The notes below the pieces were generated by a model. That model searched no databases, had not been told where the DNA came from, and was given only the letters and a program-made list of their open reading frames with translations. Positions 1 through 6,212 of a stretch of DNA of 8,253 bases are shown here, in pieces. Both the position numbers and the translations under genes were made by a program. The stretch comes from Puniceicoccales bacterium. Lineage in GTDB: Bacteria; Verrucomicrobiota; Verrucomicrobiia; Opitutales; LL51. How positions within the stretch are numbered: the stretch's first letter is position 1; each line of letters opens with the position of its first letter. Location of the stretch: assembly GCA_031278845.1 (NCBI GenBank), contig JAITJQ010000028.1:1-8253 (forward strand). Direction: 5' to 3'.

Positions 1-540
1 GCCCTAGGAGCGGGAGGCCTCGCTGGAACCAAAGTTCCGCTACCCGCTGGTGTTGCCCTAGGAGCGGGAGGTCTCGCTGGAACCAAAGTTCCGCTACCCG
101 CTGGTGCTGCCCTAGTAGCTAGAGGCCTCGCTGGAACCAAAGTTCCGCTACCCGCTGGTGCTGCGCTAGGAGCGGGAGGCCTCGCTGGAACCAAAGTTCC
201 GCTACCCGCTGGTGCTGCCCTAGGAGCGGGAGGCCTCGCTGGAACCAAAGTTCCGCTACCCGCTGGTGCTGCCCTAATAGCAAGAGGCCTCGCTGGAACC
301 ACAGTTCCGCTACCCGCTGGTGCTGCTCTAGGAGCGAGAGGCCTCGCTGGAACCAAAGTTCCGCTACCCGCTGGTGCTGCTCTAGGAGCGGGAGGCCTCG
401 CTGGAACCAAATTTCCGCTACCCGCTGGTGCTGCCCTAGGAGCGAGAGACCTCGCTGGAACCAAAGTTCCGCTACCCGCTGGTGCTGCTCTAGGAGCGGG
501 AGGCCTCGCTGGAACCAAAGTTCTGCTACCCGCTGGTGCC
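1..540. repeat. Tandem repeat, ten units of 54 bp
   Basis: Ten head-to-tail units start at 1, 55, 109 and so on to 487, with no length variation and only scattered substitutions. The array probably continues left of the window. A unit is about 67% GC (36 of 54 bases by hand count), well above the AT-rich surroundings. The most diverged units are those at 109 and 271. Because 54 is a multiple of three, copy number can change by recombination or slippage without breaking the reading frame. There are no spacers, so this is not a CRISPR array. Confidence 0.98.
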
Positions 541-647
541 GTTCTTCCCGAACGATCAATTCTATTGTTATGGAAAAGATACGCCTTTGCATCGGATAAT
601 ATCGATGCAGAAACGACCACATAGCAAATCTTAAATAATCTACTCAT
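1..647 (-). CDS. Exported Ala/Pro-rich repeat protein, C-terminus outside window
   Basis: This frame is open from an ATG at 645-647 to the left edge, giving 215 codons and no stop. The N-terminus MSRLFKICYVVVSASILSDA followed by KA-Y looks like a signal peptide: a basic start, a hydrophobic core and AKA before a likely cleavage after residue 22. About 13 linker residues follow. Then come ten copies of an 18-residue unit, roughly APAGSGTLVPARPPAPRA, with substitutions such as P to L, T to N and G to R. The protein is probably exported and extended or disordered, perhaps a surface, envelope-spanning or linker segment. The function is unknown. No clear Shine-Dalgarno precedes the ATG; TTGACA at 682-687 could be a -35 box, but no good -10 follows. 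The repeat is 54 bp, so other frames also stay open. I prefer this one because it has a signal peptide and no stop. The plus-strand frame 1-624 is the main alternative. Confidence 0.6.
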   Translation of the reverse strand, partial: MSRLFKICYVVVSASILSDAKAYLFHNNRIDRSGRTAPAGSRTLVPARPPAPRAAPAGSGTLVPARSLAPRAAPAGSGNLVPARPPAPRAAPAGSGTLVPARPLAPRAAPAGSGTVVPARPLAIRAAPAGSGTLVPARPPAPRAAPAGSGTLVPARPPAPSAAPAGSGTLVPARPLATRAAPAGSGTLVPARPPAPRATPAGSGTLVPARPPAPR

Positions 648-904
648 AATTCACACGAACGTTCTTAAAAAAATTCCCTAATGTCAAGTCTTTTGTTTCG
701 TAATATCTACAAAATTTTTATGACCCCAAAAATGAAGCGTACTGCATAAAATATAAAACCACCGGCACAATGTTTTGCCCATCTTGCTGACACTCCTATC
801 ATCACTACGTCCAGATCCCTTTATAAAACATCACCACACGGTAAAGGCGAAATAATAAACCTGTTGTGAAAGCAGTAAATTACCTTAAACCCTGATAAAT
901 TGTG
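648..904. other. Gene-poor AT-rich spacer
   Basis: I find no supportable gene here. Two overlapping minus-strand reading frames of about 31 codons occur (707-802 and 684-782), the second with an AGGAG ten bases before its ATG. Neither has any recognisable similarity, and they overlap each other in different frames. The stretch presumably holds the promoter of the exported repeat gene: CTTGACA reads on the minus strand at 682-688. Confidence 0.4.
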
Positions 905-1170
905 CAAAGCAAAGCATCGGGAGGTAAAAACATGATTAACGATGAGTTTTTTGAGATTACAAGGAGGGGAAGGATAATTGGGGTATCCAAGTCAGTACCT
1001 GGATCCGTACATGACTTTGCCCCCCCCTAAAGCAAGGAGATGAGATTCCCGAAGGGACTAGAGCGTATGTGGATTCCGGATATCAAGGGATACAACACAT
1101 TCATAGAGAGGAAGTCATATTGACAGTGAGAACTAAATCACCAAAAAATTAAAAAACATTAGTTAAAGTC
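905..1170 (+). pseudogene. Remnant of IS5-type DDE transposase, frameshifted
   Basis: Pieces of a transposase core lie in successive frames. At about 909-931 the reading is AKHREVKT, like the basic stretch before the second acidic motif. From about 932 it is EFFEITRRGRIIGVSKSVPG then SVHDF, the typical segment with a conserved His-Asp. After a run of eight C (1020-1027) the frame must shift to continue with LKQGDEIPEGTRAYVDSGYQ, the Asp-Ser-Gly-Tyr segment of this family. A TAA then follows TKSPKN before a weak continuation. At least two frameshifts and one stop are needed, and both ends of the element are missing, so it is inactive. The family assignment is from recognised motifs; the exact IS group is not determined. 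No terminal inverted repeats or target duplication were found. Confidence 0.75.
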
Positions 1171-1183
1171 CAAAATAACGGAA

Positions 1184-1203
1184 GCGCATCTCCCGAGATG
1201 TGC
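1184..1203. repeat. Hairpin, 9-bp stem
   Basis: GCGCATCTC at 1184-1192 pairs with GAGATGTGC at 1195-1203, nine pairs including one G-T, with a very tight loop (realistically eight pairs and four loop bases). It lies between the IS remnant and the epimerase gene and covers the far-upstream in-frame GTG at 1200. That argues against the GTG being the epimerase start. On the plus strand A-rich DNA follows; no proper T-run follows on either strand, so I do not call it a terminator. Confidence 0.6.
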
Positions 1204-1283
1204 TAAAAAAAATAGCTTCAATTATAACTAATTGTCTCGCAACTTTTTATCGAAAAAAATTTCTTGCCATTTCCTTATTATTT

Positions 1284-1289
1284 TATAAT
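1284..1289 (+). promoter_or_regulatory. Possible -10 box of the epimerase gene
   Basis: A perfect TATAAT lies here, ten bases before the GTG at 1299. Only a poor -35 (TTCTTG at 1261-1266, 17-bp spacing) goes with it. If used, transcription would begin at or within a few bases of the GTG, giving a nearly leaderless mRNA, which fits the lack of a Shine-Dalgarno. In such AT-rich DNA a TATAAT can arise by chance. Confidence 0.35.
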
Positions 1290-1298
1290 TTTTTGATC

Positions 1299-2246
1299 GT
1301 GAATATTTTGCTCACAGGCGCCGCAGGATATATCGGAAATCACTGTACCTTAAAATTATCCCCATTGGGCCATTCACTTGTTGGCCTCGATTTCTTTAAA
1401 CCTAAAGATACTTCTATTTTTCAAAGATTTTACGTCGGCGATCACGGAAACATGGCCTTCATTCAATCAATCTTTAAAGAAGAACGTATCGAATGTATCC
1501 TTCATGCCTCTGGATCTTCAAATATCATGGAAACCATCGCAGATCCCATAAAATATTACGGCAATGACCTCATGGGAACTATATTTCTCCTCCGAACGGC
1601 TTTGGAAAATAATGTAAAGAAAATAATATTTCTTTCCTCCGCCCAGGTCTACGGTAATATCTCTTCATCCATGGCCACAGAAAATACCCCCCCTAATCCC
1701 ATTAACCCTCTCGGGAAAATAAAACTCGCCATTGAACAACTCATCGAATCATTGACCTCCTCCCACGATTTACATGCCGTTGTCCTACGAATTTCAAACG
1801 TCATCGGTATGGATCCCAATGGAACCGTATTCCCACAAAATGACGATCTCCTTTCTTTTATACTGTTTGACGATTCTGTAGACATTTTTGGCAATAACAA
1901 CGTAACGGCAGACCATACTCCCGAACGCGATTTTATCCACGTCAACGACGTTGCCTACGCAATTATCTCAGCACTCCCTAAACTTAACTATTCCCCCAAA
2001 TATTCCATCTATAATATCTCCTCCGGACATACCTATTCCGTCAAAAATATGATCGAAATCGCGAAAAATATCTTACATGAAAATATAGATGTCAAACAAA
2101 AAAAACATCGAACCGGAGAAATCGAGCGCTTGGCCATTGATCCCAATCTAGCTCGACGAGAACTTGGTTGGTACTTGCAATACCCACAATTGGAATACAT
2201 GATTGAATCCTCGGCAAGTTGGCTGCGAAATCATGGAGAATTGTAA
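1299..2246 (+). CDS. galE: GalE-like NAD-dependent sugar epimerase lacking the catalytic Tyr
   Basis: Extended short-chain dehydrogenase of the UDP-glucose 4-epimerase type, cytosolic. In the family it interconverts UDP-glucose and UDP-galactose for cell-surface sugars. From the GTG at 1299 the protein has 315 residues, a little below the usual 330-340. It starts with NILLTGAAGYIGNH, the Rossmann GxxGxxG motif that binds NAD. Later come DPIKYYGNDLMGT, LSSAQVYG with the conserved Ser, TPERDFIHVNDVA, and the C-terminal GEIERLAIDPNLARRELGW. The family YxxxK motif reads LGKIK: the Lys is kept but the Tyr is replaced by Leu (CTC at 1710-1712). Either the reaction is altered or the enzyme is inactive. 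The frame stays open upstream to a GTG at 1200. I prefer 1299 because family members begin right at the Rossmann strand and the added 33 residues are hydrophobic and low-complexity. No Shine-Dalgarno is visible at either start. The next gene overlaps the 3' end. Confidence 0.85.
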   Translation: MNILLTGAAGYIGNHCTLKLSPLGHSLVGLDFFKPKDTSIFQRFYVGDHGNMAFIQSIFKEERIECILHASGSSNIMETIADPIKYYGNDLMGTIFLLRTALENNVKKIIFLSSAQVYGNISSSMATENTPPNPINPLGKIKLAIEQLIESLTSSHDLHAVVLRISNVIGMDPNGTVFPQNDDLLSFILFDDSVDIFGNNNVTADHTPERDFIHVNDVAYAIISALPKLNYSPKYSIYNISSGHTYSVKNMIEIAKNILHENIDVKQKKHRTGEIERLAIDPNLARRELGWYLQYPQLEYMIESSASWLRNHGEL

Positions 2247-2949
2247 TTTTATAATTATTTTGGGAGGTTTTCAAAAAAACACCTTCGCAATCATTCGTTC
2301 TATCTGTGATTTTTTCGAGTTGGAGGATGAGATTTATACCCCCCAATCGGGAAATCAATCGCTGCAACCTACCGATTTTGCTAGAAATTTGATGATTAAA
2401 TTTTTCAATTGGGATACTTTTACCGAAGTTTTTCAAAATAAATCCAACCTAGAAAAGAAAGAAACAGTAATTGCACTGTCACCGCAATTTGGCCTCGCAG
2501 AACAATTTCAAAAACTATTCACGATTCATGAACAGCTCCCACTCAATATTCGAAAAATTATCGCCATCGTCGATCATCGCTATTTCGATGGACGACACGA
2601 AAATTTACTGGATGCAACGGTCCATTTTTCCGATATTTTACTTATCGATAACAATCCAGAAATTGACCGCAATCGATTGAAAAAATTCCTAGAACACTGC
2701 AAACAAAAGGAATGTTATCCACTACCCATCAGGATTCTTTCAGAATATTCCGTAAAAAATATACCCGAATTATTGAACGATCAGCCACGGCGTATGACGC
2801 TCATTTTTGATGATCTCGACTCTATCGATTACATCGATGAGAGTATGGTCAACGCTGCCCCATTTACCGTTCCAACCCTGGCGCAACGGGATAAGTATTT
2901 AAAAAAAGACGATCGCGGCTACTACCATTTACCAATCGAATTGCTCTAA
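2233..2949 (+). CDS. Hypothetical protein, possibly a degenerate CobW/G3E GTPase
   Basis: A 238-residue protein whose ATG at 2233 lies inside the last codons of the epimerase gene (14-nt overlap), so translation is probably coupled. An in-frame TTG at 2203 is possible but would add only ten residues. I do not recognise a close family. The order of segments resembles CobW/G3E GTPases: an opening hydrophobic strand with GGF (NFIIILGGFQKNT) where a P-loop would sit, a middle TVIALSPQFGLAEQF, a strand KIIAIVDHRYFDG like the family's VxxVDAxxF, and HFSDILLIDNNPEID where members carry ADxxLLNKxD. The P-loop consensus GxxxxGK[ST] and the NKxD guanine motif are both absent, so it should not bind GTP in the normal way. 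This is a fold-level guess. The coupling with a tyrosine-less epimerase is notable. No signal peptide or membrane segment is seen. Confidence 0.75.
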   Translation: MENCNFIIILGGFQKNTFAIIRSICDFFELEDEIYTPQSGNQSLQPTDFARNLMIKFFNWDTFTEVFQNKSNLEKKETVIALSPQFGLAEQFQKLFTIHEQLPLNIRKIIAIVDHRYFDGRHENLLDATVHFSDILLIDNNPEIDRNRLKKFLEHCKQKECYPLPIRILSEYSVKNIPELLNDQPRRMTLIFDDLDSIDYIDESMVNAAPFTVPTLAQRDKYLKKDDRGYYHLPIELL

Positions 2950-3198
2950 TGTCATCCCCCAAAAATTGAAAGCATTTCGTGTTTTTCATCTCAATTTTCA
3001 AAAGATGCTGTTGACGAAAACCTTAAACAGCTCGACTCAAGGCAAAAAGCTTTGACATGCCGCTCGCTCCCATCCTCTGCCTTCTAGCCTTGGAAGAAAA
3101 TCCGTAGCTGTCAACATTTCTTCATTTAATATTAACTCTATAGCGATTATTTTTATGTTGCCAGGTTGAGGAAATTTTTTTGGGTACCCTATGAAAAG
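2950..3198 (+). other. Spacer before tRNA-Pro, no gene seen
   Basis: This is AT-rich in its second half and has no supportable coding region. An 8-bp AT-only inverted repeat (AAAATTGA at 2962-2969 with TCAATTTT at 2991-2998, loop of 21) follows the upstream gene but lacks the strength of a terminator. I could not place a convincing promoter for the tRNA: TTGAGG/TATGAA at 3166-3195 lies too close to the mature 5' end. Confidence 0.4.
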
Positions 3199-3275
3199 CG
3201 GGGCGTAGCTTAGCTTGGTAGAGCGCATGTTTTGGGTACATGAGGTCATCGGTTCGAGTCCGGTCGCCCCGACCA
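3199..3275 (+). tRNA. tRNA-Pro (UGG anticodon)
   Basis: The 77-base cloverleaf is complete. The acceptor CGGGGCG pairs with CGCCCCG, and the C1-G72 start is usual for bacterial tRNA-Pro. The D-arm is GCT/AGC with GG in the loop. The anticodon stem CATGT/ACATG encloses loop TTTGGGT, giving anticodon TGG. The variable loop is AGGTC, and the T-arm ATCGG/CCGGT encloses TTCGAGT. The CCA end (3273-3275) is encoded in the DNA. UGG reads CCA and, with U34 modification, other proline codons. The opposite strand carries the 3' end of the helicase reading frame, which stops inside this gene at 3246-3248. Confidence 0.97.
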
Positions 3276-5330
3276 GCGCCGAGAATACTTCGAGGGCGGT
3301 TTATTTTTTTCCACGAAATTGAGTATTTCGAAACGATCTTCTCCAATCTCCCGTATAAATCGACTGCGCTGTAATGGAACTGGAAAATACCCCTTTTTAT
3401 AGTCGATAATCGCCTGATTTGGCACGCATAGATACAATTCCTTGCGCGCGCGCGTCACCGCAACGTAAAATAATCGCCGCTCCTCGTTCACATCGCCCTC
3501 CTCAATCGTCCGCCTCAACGGAAAACTATTTTCGTTGAGCGACAAAATAAATACTACCGCAAATTCTAACCCCTTCGCCTGATGTACCGTACTCAAACGA
3601 ATGCTTTCTACATCACTTGTACTTTCCTCGTTGTACTCCGATTGTAAAAGCGTTACCTGCTGGAGTAAATCCGATATGTCCTGAAATTTATTACAAAAAT
3701 TCGTAAAGGCCTCTATATCATCCCAGCGTGGCTGCCAATTGGCAAAAGCCCTTTTCAAATACTCGCCGTACTCGCCTTCGAGGATAAAAAAAATCATCTC
3801 GCCTATGGTTTCAAACGATATTTTTTCTTCGCGCGCCTTTTGCGCATATTCAAACAAGTCCTCGTTCCGCCTGGACTCTTGTCCATTTCTACGAAAATCG
3901 AACGACCCTTCGTGTAATCCATGTAACACATGGGCCAAAGGAAACCAGTACGCTAAAGCCGTCGCCGGGATTTTTTTGATAATTTCTTCCGCCTCCAATA
4001 GGGAAAATAAATCCTTTTTGGTCGTTTCGGCAAGCTGCTGTAGAGAAAGTAAAAGGCGTTCAGCCGTCGTTTCGCCCATCTTTGGAAATCGGCATACCAT
4101 GCGAACAAATGCCCGTACATCCTGTGGATTGATAATGAAACGTAAAAATGATAAAATATCCTTGATATGGGCCTGTTCGAAAAATCGTACGCCACTGGTA
4201 ATTGTGTAGGGAATATTGTTGCGTGTCAGTTCCATTTGCAATTCCATCGACTGGTAATGTGCCCGGTATAAAATTGCGATTTCCGAAAACGGATAGCCTT
4301 CGTTGCGTAAGCCAATGAGTCGTTTGACGACAAAATTAGCCTGCTGGCGCGCATCGAGCACCGTTACGAAGAGTGGTTTACGAAAGGAATTTTTCGTTGG
4401 CTTTAAAATTTTTGTGTATTCAAATTTCTCCGAAACGGGAATTTCATTGGCAAAGTTTAAAATTTCCGGTGTGCTGCGGTAGTTTACTTGAACTTTGGTT
4501 ACCTTTGTTTGCGGATATTTTTTAGGAAATTCAATGATACTCTTAATGTTAGCGCCACGCCAGGTGTAAATGCATTGGGCATCGTCACCGACTGCGAAAA
4601 TTTGTCCATTTTTAGCAATTAAATCAATCATTTTCAACTGAATTGGATTGGTATCCTGATATTCGTCGACTAGAACATGCTGAAATTGTTGGTTATAGTG
4701 TTCAGCGATGTCCGGTTTTTCCTCCAGCAACTGTACAAAATTGGAGAGTAAATCGTCATAATCCATCACATTTTGTTCCGTCTTGATCGATTCATAGCGA
4801 TTGATAAACAGTTTCAGTGTTCCCCCATAGTCCGCCATGTGGGGGTATTTTTCCTCGATTGCGTTGGCGATGGATCGCATTGTATTGCGTGAAAAACTCA
4901 TAATCTCGTATAATATTCTGGGTTTGGGATTATTTTTATTTTTTGAAAAATCTGGGGCAATCGATTTAATGGCGTCGTTGAATAGGGCCAGCGAATCATC
5001 TTCGTCGAGGATAGCGAAATTTGGATTTTCCAGGTGGCGTCGCAGCAAGCGTTGGCAGATGTGGTGGAACGTTCCGCCATAGAACAGATTACTAGTGAAG
5101 CCTGTCAATATTTCAACGCGTTGGAGCATTTCGCGCGCGGCCTTATTGGTAAATGTGAGGAGCAAAATATTTTCCGGAGCCACACCTTTTGCGACGAGCC
5201 AGGCAACGCGGTAGGTTAACGTTCGTGTTTTACCTGTTCCTGCGCCAGCCAAAATAAGATTAGTAGGGCTTTGGGAGATTACAGCCGCGTATTGTTCTTC
5301 ATTGAGTTCCTGTTCAAAAGCGATTGTCAT
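3246..5330 (-). CDS. uvrD: UvrD/PcrA-type ATP-dependent DNA helicase
   Basis: A 694-residue superfamily 1A helicase (UvrD/Rep/PcrA group) that unwinds DNA 3' to 5' in repair and replication restart; it is cytosolic. All motifs are present: Q motif LNEEQ near residue 9, Walker A AGAGTGKT (28-35), motif Ia LTFTNKAA (58-65), Ib GGTFH (85-89), Walker B DEYQDT (222-227), motif III VGDDAQCIYTWRGA (247-260), IV NYRSTPEIL (283-291), V STVHQAKGLEF (580-590), and VI EERRLFYVAVTRA (616-628). The protein is shorter than many PcrA/UvrD proteins and lacks a recognisable C-terminal Tudor-like extension, so it could equally be named Rep or PcrA. The region 290-312 is unusual for the family. The last residues, WSGRPDSNR, are the antisense reading of the tRNA-Pro 3' part, so the natural tail has probably been altered. 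No strong Shine-Dalgarno precedes the ATG at 5330; TAATAT at 5374-5379 on this strand may serve as a -10 box. Confidence 0.95.
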   Translation of the reverse strand: MTIAFEQELNEEQYAAVISQSPTNLILAGAGTGKTRTLTYRVAWLVAKGVAPENILLLTFTNKAAREMLQRVEILTGFTSNLFYGGTFHHICQRLLRRHLENPNFAILDEDDSLALFNDAIKSIAPDFSKNKNNPKPRILYEIMSFSRNTMRSIANAIEEKYPHMADYGGTLKLFINRYESIKTEQNVMDYDDLLSNFVQLLEEKPDIAEHYNQQFQHVLVDEYQDTNPIQLKMIDLIAKNGQIFAVGDDAQCIYTWRGANIKSIIEFPKKYPQTKVTKVQVNYRSTPEILNFANEIPVSEKFEYTKILKPTKNSFRKPLFVTVLDARQQANFVVKRLIGLRNEGYPFSEIAILYRAHYQSMELQMELTRNNIPYTITSGVRFFEQAHIKDILSFLRFIINPQDVRAFVRMVCRFPKMGETTAERLLLSLQQLAETTKKDLFSLLEAEEIIKKIPATALAYWFPLAHVLHGLHEGSFDFRRNGQESRRNEDLFEYAQKAREEKISFETIGEMIFFILEGEYGEYLKRAFANWQPRWDDIEAFTNFCNKFQDISDLLQQVTLLQSEYNEESTSDVESIRLSTVHQAKGLEFAVVFILSLNENSFPLRRTIEEGDVNEERRLFYVAVTRARKELYLCVPNQAIIDYKKGYFPVPLQRSRFIREIGEDRFEILNFVEKNKPPSKYSRRWSGRPDSNR
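3277..3310 (+). terminator. Probable Rho-independent terminator of tRNA-Pro
   Basis: Just after the CCA end, CGCC at 3277-3280 can pair with GGCG at 3295-3298. An inner CGA/TCG helix is an alternative. The T-rich tract TTTATTTTTTT at 3300-3310 follows. The stem is short but the position and T-run fit a tRNA terminator. The same bases encode part of the helicase C-terminus on the other strand. Confidence 0.55.
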
Positions 5331-5373
5331 TTTCTAAAAGAAATGGGCCATTTAATTTTTGGCAATCTTTATA

Positions 5374-5505
5374 TTACACTAATTTTGTTACAATCTTAAT
5401 GGGTTTATTTTCCGTTTTATTTTTAGGGATACAAATTTTAAGGAGAACACCATCTTCCCCCTCTTTGCACTCCCTAATTATCCATGAAGTTATGCGCTCA
5501 AAATT
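5374..5505 (-). pseudogene. C-terminal remnant of an Hsp20 (alpha-crystallin) chaperone
   Basis: A 43-codon open stretch on the minus strand ends with TAA at 5374-5376 and has no start codon of its own. It contains EDGVLLKICIPK (the family's end of the alpha-crystallin domain, usually DGVLxVxxPK) and, 11 residues on, IKI, the C-terminal IxI motif used for oligomer assembly, followed by VTKLV. An FER tripeptide at the upstream end may echo the family's domain start, but the rest of the domain is gone. The upstream side runs straight into the 3' end of the small charged-protein gene, with an overlap of eight bases. It looks like the 3' scar of an Hsp20 gene whose front was lost when the neighbouring DNA was inserted or deleted. 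The identification is from two motifs in the right order and spacing. Confidence 0.6.
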
Positions 5506-5788
5506 TTATATTACAATTACTTTTTCTAGAATTCTTACCTTTCACGGTTCTAGGATCTGCCTTTCTTTTAGCAGAAACCGTTGAAGGATCTTCACGATCC
5601 ACTTTATCCTCTTTTTTCTTCTTTATTTGCTCAAGCCTTGAAAGCATAAGTGACCGAATACGTGGATCAGAACGATCTGCAATGGATCTCAAACGCTGTT
5701 CCTCATCGTCATTCGGCCTTGCAGCAAATTCTTCTAAATCTTTAACAATTCCAATCAAAGATGCTAATATTCCATCTTTAAGCTTCAA
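5498..5788 (-). CDS. Small charged protein, copy 1 of a duplicated family
   Basis: A 96-residue protein of unknown function. The start is TTG at 5786-5788, with GGGGGA ending nine bases upstream, a good Shine-Dalgarno. Residues 17-55 (DLEEFAARP to LSRLEQI) match residues 35-73 of the gene at 6278-6520 without gaps, with 20 of 39 positions identical by eye. The segment is probably helical, with alternating charged and hydrophobic residues (SLMLSRLEQI). The C-terminal 40 residues are highly basic and lysine-rich and look disordered, possibly a nucleic-acid-binding tail. There is no signal peptide or membrane segment. The gene follows the small exported protein gene by 14 nt and probably shares its transcript. 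I do not recognise the family. Confidence 0.7.
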   Translation of the reverse strand: MKLKDGILASLIGIVKDLEEFAARPNDDEEQRLRSIADRSDPRIRSLMLSRLEQIKKKKEDKVDREDPSTVSAKRKADPRTVKGKNSRKSNCNIKF

Positions 5789-5802
5789 TTGTTCATTCCC
5801 CC

Positions 5803-6018
5803 TTAATAAAGAATTTTTTTCACTTTTTCACGCCATTTTTCAGCAAAATATACGAAACTCCTCTTCATTGTCTGCCAGTTGTCCGCTAATCCTGCTACGC
5901 CGAAATAGATAATCGAGCTAGATTCATCCAAAAAAGCCTCGCTTATAGAAGCATACATATTGCTAAAACAGAAACCACAAGTTATTGCAAATATTTTAAC
6001 TATTTTTGATTTTTTCAT
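5803..6018 (-). CDS. Small exported or membrane-anchored protein
   Basis: A 71-residue protein of unknown function. The N-terminus MKKSKIVKIFAITCGFCFSN followed by MYASISEAF is a typical signal peptide: several lysines, a hydrophobic core, and SEA before a likely cleavage near residue 28. The mature part of about 43 residues contains SIIYFGVAGLADNW and ends in a basic amphipathic stretch (KWREKVKKILY). The ATG has a good Shine-Dalgarno (GAAAGGTG about five bases upstream) and a promoter at 6050-6078. It is first in a two-gene unit with the charged protein downstream. No homologue comes to mind. Confidence 0.7.
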   Translation of the reverse strand: MKKSKIVKIFAITCGFCFSNMYASISEAFLDESSSIIYFGVAGLADNWQTMKRSFVYFAEKWREKVKKILY

Positions 6019-6049
6019 AAAAACACCTTTCTAAAAGTTCGTTCTTGGC

Positions 6050-6078
6050 ATTAGTTAACGATATACAGAGACTGTCAA
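6050..6078 (-). promoter_or_regulatory. Sigma70-type promoter of the small exported protein gene
   Basis: On the minus strand a perfect -35 TTGACA (6073-6078) is followed after 17 bp by ACTAAT (6050-6055), a 4-of-6 match to the -10 consensus. It lies about 30 bases before the ATG at 6018, leaving room for the leader and the Shine-Dalgarno site. A slightly displaced TAACTA with a 15-bp spacer is an alternative. Confidence 0.55.
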
Positions 6079-6212
6079 GTTTTATTATTTGTGTCGTCTC
6101 TCTTGAAAATTAAATATAAAGACATTCAACATTATCAAGACCGCCAATAATATAAAACGAAACAAATAATTTGTTCTGATTTTAGCAATTTTTACGCCGC
6201 GACTTTTTCTTA

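Noticed and set aside
1..540. CRISPR array
   Set aside because: The units are contiguous with no unique spacers, and the whole unit is coding.
119..622. Minus-strand frame with repeated QHQRVAELWFQRGL
   Set aside because: It stops in the third repeat unit, has no Shine-Dalgarno or signal peptide, and is a shadow of the 647 frame that arises because the repeat length is a multiple of three.
1..624. Plus-strand frame with repeated LAGTKVPLPAG, open from the left edge
   Set aside because: Fully open and kept as an alternative, but it has no visible start and its short C-terminus resembles nothing known; the opposite frame has a clear signal peptide.
684..802. Two overlapping small minus-strand frames of about 31 codons
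   Set aside because: One has an AGGAG upstream, but there is no similarity or conserved feature to support either; they overlap in different frames.
1019..1027. Programmed frameshift in the transposase at the C tract
   Set aside because: Other frame breaks and a stop are present and both ends are missing, so decay explains it better.
3199..3275. tRNA-Pro as an integration site
   Set aside because: I found no second copy of the tRNA 3' end and no integrase gene in the window.
3037..3346. Minus-strand frames reading GRGDRTRTDDL
   Set aside because: This is the familiar artefact of translating the antisense of a tRNA gene.
3739..4209. Plus-strand 156-codon frame inside the helicase gene
   Set aside because: It is antisense to conserved helicase coding sequence, with no family features.
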